From Ophiosphaerella korrae (taxonomy: Eukaryota > Ascomycota > Dothideomycetes > Pleosporales > Phaeosphaeriaceae): DNA of 27,388 bases. Under the pieces are notes generated by a model. That model was given only the letters and a program-made list of their open reading frames with translations, did not search any database and had not been told where the DNA came from. Positions 10,700 to 21,462 of the stretch are shown piece after piece. Position 1 is the first letter of the stretch; each line of letters starts with the position of its first letter. Position numbers and translations under genes: made by a program. The DNA is taken from contig JALNQF010000481.1 in the NCBI GenBank assembly GCA_028456385.1, positions 1-27,388 on the forward strand. Direction: 5' to 3'.

Positions 10700-13558
10700 T
10701 ATACTAGTAGCTTTTTTACTTATACTAGAGTTACTATAAAATAGCTAATTATAGCTAACTGTTAATTAAGCTTAGCTAGCTAAAAAGAACTATACTACTA
10801 GGAATTAGGTCTTACTTTAACTATAGCGCGCTAAGTAGCCTCTTAAGTTTACTATATTATAGTTCTAGTTAAAGTTTCTAGTACTCTCTTTTTCTAGTAC
10901 TAGCGCTAACGTTCTAGAAAGAAATATATACTAAAGAAAAGTAGTCTAACTACTTTATAGGTTATAAAGCTTTAGCTTATACTTACTATATATACTTAGG
11001 TAAAGGCGTACTTATACTAGGTATTAAACCTAGGTAGTAGTACTTAGAAAGAAAAAGACCTCTAAACTTATATAAATTACTTGTACTTAATTTATAAGAA
11101 CTAAGTAATAAAGTACTTTAGACTTTACTAAAACCTTTACTAGCTAGTACTAAAGATCTAAATCTTTATAAACTAATAGCTAAACGTACTAATATAGTAT
11201 AGAACTACTATAACTTAGTTATATAAAAAATCTTCTTTCTTTTTAAAAGCTAGCTTCTTAAACTAAAATAATACTAGCTTATAACCTCTTTATTACTTAA
11301 ACTAAGTATACTTATAAGATAAAAATATACTATAAATAGTAACCTATATATCTAGTAAGAAACTAAAAAAATACTTTAAAGCTACTATACTATAAAAATT
11401 CTATAAAATACGCGCTAAAACTAAGTCCTTAGAAAAATAAACCTAAGAACTTACTATACTAACTTCTCTAATAAAAAAAGTACTAAGTAACTTTTAATAT
11501 TATATTAAGACTTCTTTATAAAAAAATAAAAGAAAATAGGTAATAAACTCGTAATCTTTTATTTAGCTAAGACTACCTAGTAAACTAAATTTCTAACCTA
11601 ATATAATTCCCTAATAAGTACTAGGCGCTTTTTTAGCTAATAGCTCTATAATAGACTTAGCTACTCCTAACTAACTTATTATAGAAGAATTTATCTTAGA
11701 TATAAACTTTACTTTCTTTAACTAAAGTAGCTTCTTAAAGTATAAACTAGTTACTAAACTTTTTTTTAATAACTAGACTATATTAAATAACTTAATTAAT
11801 AACGCCTAACTAAGCGTTAGCTAAGTATTATTACTTTAGCTTATACCTAAGCTAAAGAACCTAAAAGAGTTAAGAGATAATTTACTACTAAATACTATAA
11901 TTAATAAAGACCTACTACTAAGAATAGTATTTATATCTTAGAATAAACTTTAGAAATTACTTACTAAGTTTACTAAGCTCTAACTCTTATTTTATACCTT
12001 ATTATTAATTTTATACTAAGGAATTAAAGATAATAAACTTAGTAATTACTTATCTCTTAGAAAGTTTACTTTAGCTAAAATAGAATTATACCTAGTAGTT
12101 ATAAACGCGTAAATATAAGACGTAAGTAATATAGTAAATAAATAAAATTAGAAGCTTATAGCTAGAGTAAGTAAATTAGATAAATAACTTTTCTAATAAG
12201 ATAACTAATTAGCTTAACTTTAAGAACGCCTAGTATAATTACTACTAGACTATAACTATATTATAAAGTAATATAATACTTTAAACTAAAGAACTACTTA
12301 GTATAAAGCTCTATAGAAAGAAGCTATAGTAAAATATAACTACTTATATAAAGTAGTAATCTACTAAGACGACTTAATAGCTAAATAAACTAAGCTAAAA
12401 AATTTTAACTTTAATATACTAGCGTAAAAAGATATAAAACTACTATATACTAGAATTTTATTATAAAGCTAGTAACTTTACTTCTTTAAAAGAGAGTTTA
12501 AACTCTAAGTACTAGTAGTAAGCTACTATATCTTTAATAGAGAAGAGTTTACTCTAACTCTCTTCTTAACTAGTATCTAAGAGCTAGCCTTTAATTTTTA
12601 CTAGTATAAAGAATAAGAAGACTACTCTATAAAACCTCTATAATTTTTAGGTATAAGATACTATATAGATATTATATCCTTTATCTAGTCTATATATAAT
12701 TACTTTATTACTAATAGAAAAAAATATATTAGCTTATAAACTTAAGCTAATATTATTATTTACTACTATATAAGATTAGCTTACTTATACCTTACTATTT
12801 TAAATAGTATTACTTACTTATACTAAGAAGAATTTATATATTTCTTTATACTTTTTTACTAATTTAGTAATATAGATATAGTAGGATTAAGAGAAGTATA
12901 TTATAAAACTCTAGAAATAGCTAAATTTAGACTAGATTAACTAATTTATAAAACTACCTAGTTAGTATAAGCTAAATTCTTTTCTAAATTTAATAATATT
13001 AGCTTTAATTAATAATAGAACTTATAGCTATATAATATCTACTTTTAAAAAAAGCTATAACTCTAGCTTAGAAAAGCTACTAGTACTACTCCTAGTATCT
13101 ATAATAGCCTTACTAATTTTTAAAAGATAATCTTAATATTAGTAAATAAAGTAAATAATTATAACCTAGATATAAGCTTTAAGTAAACCTAGCTTTATAC
13201 TCTAGTACTTATAAGAGCTAAACTAAGAGTATAAATATAAAACTTTAAAGAAGAACTAGCTATAACTTTATAATAACTAAAATACTATTAACTATAACTA
13301 GAAAGTATATTTAGAAGAATATACCTAACTAGTAAAAACGCTACTCTAATTAAAAATAATAACTTTAAAATAATTTTATACTAAAGTTATAAAAAGATAA
13401 GTATTAAGAAGCTAGACTATACTACTTATAAATAAATAAAAGCTACTAGATCTAAAATACTTAATAATACTACAAACTACTATATAGCTACCTATATAGT
13501 AATAGACTCTAAAATAGATATAGAAATAGAAGTCTAATTCTTTAAATATAATCTCTAA
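10700..13558 (+). pseudogene. Gyp-3 gag-like frame, left half of an interrupted retroelement, RIP-degraded
   Basis: One frame (codon starts congruent to 2 modulo 3) can be followed for about 950 codons, checked at 10700, 11042, 12542, 12650, 12992 and 13529. It is broken only by TAA and TAG codons, mostly at Gln- or Trp-like positions. The predicted product is rich in Gln, Leu, Lys and Tyr. Its last third (about 12980-13330) has a gag-like helical character. I do not recognise the first two thirds, and no zinc knuckle was found before the break. At 13558 the frame is cut by Gyp-2; after removal of Gyp-2 and one TCTAA it continues in phase at 25578. Because a gypsy-type reverse transcriptase lies downstream in the right half, the likeliest role is the structural (gag) protein of that element, unusually long for one. 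Confidence 0.6.
13554..13558. repeat. Target-site duplication of Gyp-2, left copy (TCTAA)
   Basis: TCTAA directly precedes the outer end of the Gyp-2 3' LTR and recurs at 25573-25577 directly after its 5' LTR. Confidence 0.88.
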
Positions 13559-13950
13559 TATAATAGAGTTACCTATTATTAACTACAAGTAACTACTATA
13601 AGGAAGAACTAGTAGATTAGAAGTTAATAATAAAAGATAATATCGTAATTAAGTAATAGGCTATAAATAATAGAAGATTCTTGTAATATTAAGTATTATC
13701 GCTCTTAGTTAAAGGTTAGATTGCTAATACTATCCTAATAATACGTATTACTACTAACTATATACCTTTACTAATTCTTTAGCTTTATAGCTATATAGCT
13801 TTATAAATACTAAGATTTATAAAGCTATAAAGTTATTACGTATCTTTATTATAATTAACTTTCTAATTAAGATTATTACCCTACTTATCTTATACTTTGT
13901 TAGTACTTAAGTTAGGACTAATTAGCTCTATCTTAATTTCTCTTACTATA

Positions 13951-15294
13951 CTAGCGTAAATATTTAGAATACTAAGCTTAACTTACTATATACCTCTAAA
14001 CAACTTTATTACTTTAACCTACTACAACTATAGCTACACCGCGCTAATTTAGACAAGAGATAGATAGAAATACTCGTAGAAGGCTAAATATTAGTCTAGA
14101 GTTACGCTACTAGATTGTTAGGATAGTATTAGCTAGTATAGAGTACTCTAAAGCTATAAAGTAGTTTAACTATATATACTTAGCTATAAGCAAGATTATA
14201 AAAAAGTACTACGAAATAGGTAACGTTAAAGATAAACCTTATAGTAGCTATCTACCTATACTATCGCTACGATAGAAGAAGCTTATCTATTGCAAGGCTC
14301 GCGTATAGCTAAAGCTAGAGTATTTAGAGCTTACTAAAGCTACTATATTTATAGTAGTAGATAGGACTTATTTAAAGCTACCTAGCTATAATACACTATA
14401 CTACTACCTTAAAGGTTATAACCTTACTAATTACTACTATAAAACGCAACTAAAACTTAAGCCTATCTATACTTAGAAACGCTAGTAGTTCTATTAATAG
14501 TATTGCTACTTTTAGTAGTACTTACGTATACTTAAATTCTTAGATAAGTACTCTCTTTAGAAAGGCTCTAGATATAACTATAAGTAGTGTTTTTAGTTCC
14601 TATAGGAGAAGTAGAAGCTAGAGATAATAACTAAGGTTAACGTCTATTAGTACTCTACCTAGATAGTATAGGTATCTATATAGCTAGATAAACTTAGTAG
14701 ACTACGCTATACTTTACTTGTTATTATAAAGAGAGATAAGTATATATAATAACGTAGCTACTCTAGTAAAAGTTATATTAAAGCTATTTATAGAGGCCTA
14801 CTACCTAACTAGTAGTAGTCTTAGCTTTTTATATAAGATAACGCGTATATATATACTTTATACGTAATAATAAGATAGATAGCTTAATACTATATTATAC
14901 CTATAACCTAGCTACTTTACTTACCTAATCTTAACCTAATTAAGTACCTCTAGTAGCATCTTAAGAAGATAATATATAAGCACTACCTATAATATAATAA
15001 CTCCTTATAAGCTAAAGAAGAGTAAGAAAGCTTCTATAGCGCGTTAAAGGAGTACTAGTAGTATATACTAGGTACGCTTATACGCAAGCTTATTATAAGT
15101 ATACTAAGGAGGATTAGAGCTTGTAGGCGCGCACGAGGCTAGTAGACTAAATACTAATTTAATTATCTTTAAATATATAAAAAACCCTAATTTTCAATAT
15201 AATTTTAAGTAGTAGGTAGTTATAAACAATAAGGCGTTAATCTCGTGTTAAGCGCGTACGTACTACGCTATTCTAAACTTTTGTAGAGTAATAG
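13951..15294 (+). mobile_element. Tc1/mariner-type DNA transposon
   Basis: A 1,344-bp element at a TA target (13949-13950 and 15295-15296) in the Gyp-2 3' LTR. Ends form short imperfect inverted repeats: 13951-13971 (ctagcgta then tatttagaata) against the complement of 15269-15294 (ctattactcta then gtttagaata). Cutting it out with one TA gives an uninterrupted LTR/internal junction that aligns with Gyp-1 around 9833-9855. It contains one transposase frame on +. Confidence 0.9.
14033..15157 (+). pseudogene. Tc1-type transposase (DD34E), RIP-degraded
   Basis: Cut-and-paste transposase of the Tc1 branch, about 375 codons in a single frame (codon starts congruent to 2 modulo 3) with no frameshift; all stops before the end are TAA or TAG. 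The N-terminal half looks like paired helix-turn-helix DNA-binding domains, with KDKPYSSYLP at about 14230 resembling the GRP-type linker (family KxxxRSGRPP). First catalytic Asp: FLDKYS, GAT 14543-14545. Second: QDNA (its Gln now TAA), GAT 14837-14839. Third: in PNLNLIKYL (family PDLNPIExL) the Glu is now Lys, AAG 14942-14944, exactly 34 residues after the second Asp. The C-terminus RRIRACRRARG..TKY then TAA 15155-15157 is typical of fungal members. The start codon is not identifiable, so the 5' limit is approximate. Confidence 0.92.
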
Positions 15295-15310
15295 TATTAT
15301 ACCTATAATA

Positions 15311-15959
15311 CTATCTCCTCCTTTAGATAGGCTCTTGTTTTACTACCTTAGAGCTAAAGTTATTAGTCTAGTTTCTTTATTAATATTAAGTTCCTTATTA
15401 TTCTCTATACTTTATTGTTCTTAACGTAATAAAGTACTTCTTATAGATTAGGTTACTTAAAATAGTATTAAAATATTTTCTTGTACCTATTATAATAGAT
15501 TTAGGTTAACTTATCTTATAACCTTAAAGGATAGTAAAGCCTATAGTAAGTATATTCGTGCTAATATTTAGTATTATAATACTATTTCTAGGATCTTTCT
15601 TACTAAATATAAGTATTTAATTATAATAAGGTCTCTAAGTTCTAAATTATATAAGGTAAGCTATTAATAGGGCTTAAGTAAAACTATTGTTATAGCTAGC
15701 TAATATAAAATAAGCTTAGCGTAACCTAATCTCTAAAACTACTTATAAGATAGTAAAATATTAGGCTTATACTAACTACCTTTGTAAGCTAATAGCTTAT
15801 AATAACGCTAGATTATCTAAATAGTCTTGTACTTTAGAGGCTAAGATAGACCTTAAGGACGCTATAGAGGCTACTCTAGCTCCTATTATATTAAGAGCTC
15901 TTATCTCCTCTCTATCTATTATTAGTAATGTAGGTTCTCTTAGTTTACTACAAGGCGTT
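15311..15959 (-). other. Gyp-2 3' internal region with polypurine tract
   Basis: Homologue of 9181-9832 in Gyp-1. The purine tract next to the LTR is seen as its complement (ctatctcctccttt, 15311-15324). The strongest conserved block is around 15,940-15,955 (complement of acgccttgtagtaaactaag), shared with Gyp-1 near 9,185-9,204. No product assigned. Confidence 0.75.
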
Positions 15960-18720
15960 CTAGAGGGTTTTAACTTTAGAACTCTTCTAGTTTCTTAAAG
16001 TAGTTAAAGTTATCTTCTAGTTCTTATATATCTTCCTATAGTTATCCTTTCTTGTTAATACTTATCTATTTTACTAGGTAGTAATTCCTTTTATTATAGA
16101 ATTAGTATTATAAGATTTTCTTAACTTCTTAGTCTTTCTATTCTCTATATATATCTACTTTATATACTTGTAGTTCTACTCTTTATAGTACTTTTTCTAG
16201 TAGTACTACGTAGAATATTAAGTATATCCTTATCTTGTCTAGTAGTCTTAATTTAAATATAACTAGTGTAACTTTTTTTTCTACTTTATATAGTCTTATC
16301 TTAACGTAATCTAGTTTTAAACTTAATTATTTACTCTTAATATTTCTTTATACTAACTATACTTTTTCCTTCTCTTTAAATTAGAGTCCTTCTTAGTATT
16401 GTTTATTATAGTATTTTACTATTTATTCTTATAGGAATTCTACGTCCTATTATAACTAATTATGTATTTCTTTTATTCTATTAGTAAAATTTTCTCCTCT
16501 TAGAGATTAAGATACTTTAAATCTTAGTATCTAGTAAGTATTAGGATTAAATCTATAATTTATAAAGAAAAGTAATACTTTTATTACTACGTTCTTTACG
16601 CTATTGTATACTAACTATACTATAAGTAATAACTATACCTAATTATTCTAATTGTAGTTAAGATAGTATCTTAAATATTACTCTACTATCTAATTTATTT
16701 ATTCTAATTCTCTATCTATCTATAAATAGTATACTATTAATATTTAATATTTAATTCCTAATAAAACTATTATTATTCCTTACAATTTTAATGTAAATCC
16801 TATATCTCTATCTATAATAATTTTAACTAGAATACTATATTAGCTAACTACAGTCCCTAGGACCTAGTATATAGTAACTTCTATCCTACTTTTTTCTTTA
16901 TATAGTCTAAAGTATAAGTACTTTATAAGCTTATCTACTATTATTAGGATTCTATTATATTTAATTCGTAATATTAATTCCTTTAACTTACGTAACTTTG
17001 TAATAAAGTCTATTATAATAACTCTCTAGAGTTACTCTAGTACTTTAACTAGTTATAACATTCTATATAGTATATATCTACTATACTTATTTCTATAATA
17101 TTTAGTATAGTCCTATAGTACTTCTATTACTAGTTATCTTACACTTAAGATATAGTAATCTTATAGTAGTCTATCTAGCGTTTTATTAATACTCTAGTAT
17201 CTATATACTTGTAGTCTATAAAACTATTATATAAACTCTCTCTATATTTTATTTAAGATATACGTTCTTTTATAAGCTTTTATAAGTCCTTCTTAGATCT
17301 CTACTTTTTTTATTTCTTTAGAGGCTTTCTCTATTTCCTTCTAAATCTATTTATCTAGCTTACTATTCTTTCTCTTAAGTATTATAGATATTTTAAGTAT
17401 ATTTAAGACTAAATATCTATCTTTATTCTTTACTAGAACTATACTAGTAGTATTTACTTTTTCTTATAAGTCTTGTCTTCTACTTAAGGCGTCTATAAAT
17501 TAGTTATCTTTGCCTTTAGTATATATAATTTTAAGGTTAAATATTAATAAGTATTCTTACAATCTTATATAGCGTTATAATAAGTCTATATTTATTATAA
17601 ATCTTATAAGATTCCTATAGTCTATATAAACCTTTATTTAATACTTTACTCTTTATAAGTATACTCTCTATTACTTAAATACTTTATAGATTACTAGTAT
17701 TTTTTTATTATAAATTAGGTAGTTAAGTTCTACTCGTTTTATTTTCTTAGAGAAGTATTTAACTAGGTATTCTTACTTTATAACCTAGTCTTCTTGTATT
17801 AGTACTATCTTATAGACTAAGTTTAATATATCTATTTTTACTATCGCTAGTAGATCTAGGTTATATATTCTAATAACTAGGTTTTTTATAAACTTCTATT
17901 TAATCTAATTAAATACTTTATTATATTCCTATATCTATTTAAGTAGTATATCTTTCTTTATAAGTTTTATTAATAGTTCTATTAGTTTAGACTATCTTAC
18001 TATTAACTTTCTATAAAAGTTTACTAGCCTATAAAACTACTATACTTCTTGTAAGTTCTTTAGTATTAACTATTCTTAGATTACCTTAATCTTAGTAGAG
18101 TTAATCTATATTTTTCCTAATTTAATAATAAATCTAAGGAAGTCTATTTCTTTAGTGTAAAACATGTATTTCCTTATTTTAAGGAATAGTTTATTTTCTA
18201 CTAGTTTTTCTAGTACTTTGTGTATATATTGTATATAGTCTTCTTCTAATTCTAAAAATATAAGGATATTATCTAGGTATACAAATATAAATACGTCTAA
18301 GTACTCTCTTAGGACTCTATTAATTCTTTCTTAGAATACTACTAGTGCGTTTATTAAACTAAAACGTATAACTCTATATTTAAATAGTCTATATTACGTT
18401 CTAAATACTATTTTCTATCTATTACCTTTCTTAATCCTAATCTAATAGTAGGTGTTCTAAGTGTCTAGTTTTATAAAGATTTAAGCCTTCTATACCCTAT
18501 CTTGTATCTTATCTATATATAGTAAGGGGTATTAGTTTTTATCTATAATTACGTTTATTTTCTAAAATCTATATATAGTTATTTATCTTTTATCTTCTTT
18601 ATATCTATAAAGATAAGTCTATATACTACTAAGGATTAGGATTCTTATATCTATCCTTTTCTTATTACGTGTTTAATAAACGTTTACTTAATCTTTAATT
18701 CTATTTTAGTTTTTTAATAA
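15960..18720 (-). pseudogene. Gyp-2 pol: reverse transcriptase to chromodomain, RIP-degraded
   Basis: Minus-strand counterpart of the Gyp-1 pol frame. A DFRKIN-type reverse transcriptase block is read at about 18576 downwards and the catalytic box VYLDN (ancestral YLDD) at about 18282-18266. The integrase region follows through about 17,200-16,600, and a chromodomain at about 16,200-15,990 (YLVKQI, then ELEDNFNYFKKLEEF). Gyp-1 aligns along the whole length. In this copy the reverse transcriptase frame is offset by 2 from the gag/protease frame, whereas in Gyp-1 the offset is 1 (protease-to-box distances of 905 and 901 bp), so at least one copy has an indel between protease and reverse transcriptase. 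Limits are approximate. Confidence 0.88.
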
Positions 18721-19246
18721 ACTAGGCTCTAGCCTACATTCTTTCTTTCTTCTAAATCTATTACTAAATCCTATAGCTAATATTTTAGAAGGTAGTTGTT
18801 AGGTTCTATAAGTTATTTCTCCTATTTTTTATATTCTTTAAGTAATTTTCCTTTGTATATACTTATATTAGCTTTTAATATATCTTTTTTAGAGTAGCTA
18901 ATTCTACTTATTCTCTAATTAATCCTTAAGTTAGTTATCTATAACTATAGTATTCCTAATGTTATATCTTGTTTATTATTTATTGTTATTATATCTATAA
19001 CTACGTTCTTAATCTCTAGTCCTTTTTGTCTTAGTGTAGAGAGTACGATTTCGAACCTAATAGATTCCTAGAATAGTTTTCCTTTAATTATACTTAATTA
19101 TTAAGAGTATTTCTTTATTATATAATATATTATTTGTTTTTCTATAAACTTCTTAAATATAAAGTTCTTTATAGCTCTACTATTAATTATTATTTATATC
19201 TTTTTCTCTTAAAAGGTACCTTATTTCGTAATATATAGGCCTATTA

Positions 19247-21109
19247 ACGGAGTTTATAAGTAAGTAGCTAGTATAAGTAAGTAGTTAGCCCTACTAACTT
19301 TATACACCTCTTTAAGTATATAACTTATTAACGTAGTAGAGTAGAGTATATATATTAATATATTAAATTAAGTAGTACTTACTATATTACTTTTATACGT
19401 ACGTAAGTTATACCTAGTCTCTTTATACTTCTTATAGTGTACGCGAGCCTAGTAACTTAAGCTTAAACACTACTTACTCTTATACTATTTACGATTAATT
19501 TAGTAATTAGCCTCTAGTTAAGTAATTAAATCCTCTCCCTATCTCTTCGTTAAGACTCTTTTCTTCTAAATCTACTTCTTTTTTTATAATTTTAGCTTAC
19601 TAGCTACTTTATTAGCTCTCTTAAGACTAGAGATCTAATTACGTATTAACTTAGCTTCTATTATTATTTTATAAGCTCTCTTTTTAAGTTAATTAATTGC
19701 GTTAATAATTAATACTAGTAATAAGCTCTTATACTAGCGTACGCGCTTACGTATAAGTATTAACTAAGCCTTTAGCTTACGTACGTTACTTAGCTTATAA
19801 GCTACCTAGGGAGCCTCTAGTAGAGCTAGAGTAGCTAGAGTAGGTATATAGAGCTAGATATTAAGTTTTAAGATAACTACTTTTAGCTAAAGTAGAATAA
19901 AGCTAGTAGCTTAAAAAGCTAAGAAAATATTTACTCTTATAAAGGCCTAGTTAAAGGCGATATAGAAAGCTAGTAGGAATTAAAGTTTAGTAATATAATT
20001 AATATAGTTCTAGATTAAGCTTTTAACTTAATAGCTATACGCCTTCTTTAATAGATAGAAGTAGCTAATATTAAGAGGCTAAAGTAAGTAAAATAAGTAA
20101 GCTAGTATATAGAGCGTATAGATATTATTCTTTTTATAGATCTTATTAAACTTAAGAGAGTAGTAGTTCCTATAACTATTAAGTATAAGTAGCTAACGTA
20201 TACTAACTACTTAGTTCTTTATATACTTATTAAAGTGCTTAAGCTAGTTAATAGCTAGCTTATCTATTATCTAGCTATTATTACTAATTCTAATAGCCTA
20301 GTCTTGTAAGATATAGTTTTCCTTGTACTAAGTAGAGAGGTAGTACTTACTAGTAAAGATAAGGAATAGTAAGTCTATCTAGCTAGTAGCGTTAATTATA
20401 GTAATTGCTATTACCTACTTATAATTACTAGGCTAGATAGCTTTTAGCCTACCTCTCCTCTCTAACTCTATTATAATAAGCTAAGTTATAATCTTACTTA
20501 TTATAAAGCTAGCTTTATTAAAGTTATAGACGTCTTTATTAGCTATCTTATATATAGCCCTTATATACTATACTATCTTAAACTAGCTACTTATAATAGC
20601 TAGGTCTTTATATAAAGCTCTTTATATATTATATAAGTAATTAAAACGCGTTATAAGACTATCTATATACTTAAAAAAGTTACGCGCCTAGTAAATACTA
20701 GTAAGTTTACTTCTACGCTAAGCAAGTAGTTTATTAGCTATCTTATGTATAGTAGCTAGAGAGAGGGTAAAACTACAAGAATCTAGATTAAGAATATAGT
20801 TAACTATTACTTCCTCTTCTAGCTAGCTAAGCTTCCTTAAGTTAGGCTAGTAATTGCGTTAGGTAAGTATACTAGCGTGTTAGTAGCGTTCTATTATTTA
20901 GGCTACTTAGAATATTAAAGTAGTAAGGCTAGTACTTAAAATTTACTTTTCTTTTATAGAAGAGATTATAAGCTAAATATCTAACTCTTTTAAGAGTAAT
21001 TAAGAGGTATTACGTAAAGCTATTACGTATTAAGATAAGATAGATTTATAAAGTTAGTAGGGCTAGGCTAGCTACTTACTTATACTAGCTACTTGCTTAT
21101 AAACTATAT
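19247..21109 (-). mobile_element. Fot-A: pogo/Fot1-type DNA transposon
   Basis: A 1,863-bp element flanked by TA (19245-19246 and 21110-21111). Terminal inverted repeats are about 58-63 bp: 19247-19304 against the complement of 21047-21109, sharing agtttataag, a gtaagtagctagtataag block and ccctactaactttata; the two differ by a 5-bp indel and the first few bases. The repeat contains an internal direct repeat (aagtaagtag twice). Excision with one TA rejoins sequence that aligns with Gyp-1 around 5,905-5,925. It carries one full-length transposase frame on the minus strand. Confidence 0.9.
19368..20990 (-). pseudogene. Fot-A transposase (DD35D, pogo/Fot1 family), RIP-degraded
   Basis: About 540 codons in one unbroken minus-strand frame, stops only TAA/TAG, ending at 19370-19368. 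N-terminal part has the CENP-B/Tc5-like helix-turn-helix (block around 20,760: IHKIANKLLA, family xxMANxLLA). Catalytic domain: DVYNFNKASF at about 20,534-20,505 (family VYNFDEtGF), LLILNSY at about 20,192 (LLLDGH) and PLNISYF at about 20,078 (PLDvgcF). All three catalytic Asp codons are now AAT (Asn): 20519-20517, 20180-20178 and 20072-20070; 35 residues separate the last two. Near the C-terminus (about 19,440-19,400) a CX2CX4HX4C zinc knuckle is visible, with all Cys/His codons turned to TAT. The start is approximate. Confidence 0.9.
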
Positions 21110-21462
21110 TATACCTTCTAGCTTTTTTTACTTAGGTCTTTCTTTAAATTATCTATTTTTCTAGGGCTATTACTTTACTTTATATTTATAGTTCTTATAC
21201 TTTAGATATTTATTATATATATACTTATACTATAGCTTTCTTTAAACGTATTCTTTAGAAAGCTTAGGTCTTAGTCTAATTAATATATATTCTTTATTAG
21301 GTATTTTAATTATTTTTTAACGTTAGATATCTTTTCTTAAAATTCTATTTATATACTTATATCCTTTTTTTTATAATAGCTATATATAGTTTTATAATTT
21401 TAATTCCTTATATAAGTAATAGTTTATATTTAAATATAATACCTAGGATATCTTAGAATATA

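Larger units (their letters stand above)
13559..15310 (-). repeat. Gyp-2 3' LTR, interrupted by the Tc1-type element
   Basis: LTR sequence occupies 13559-13950 and 15297-15310; without the 1,346 bp of insertion plus TA it is 406 bp. On the minus strand it ends CTATTATA, as in Gyp-1, and starts TATTATAG (ancestral TGTTATAA, as kept in the 5' LTR). The transposon landed only about 14 bp from the LTR start. Confidence 0.88.
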
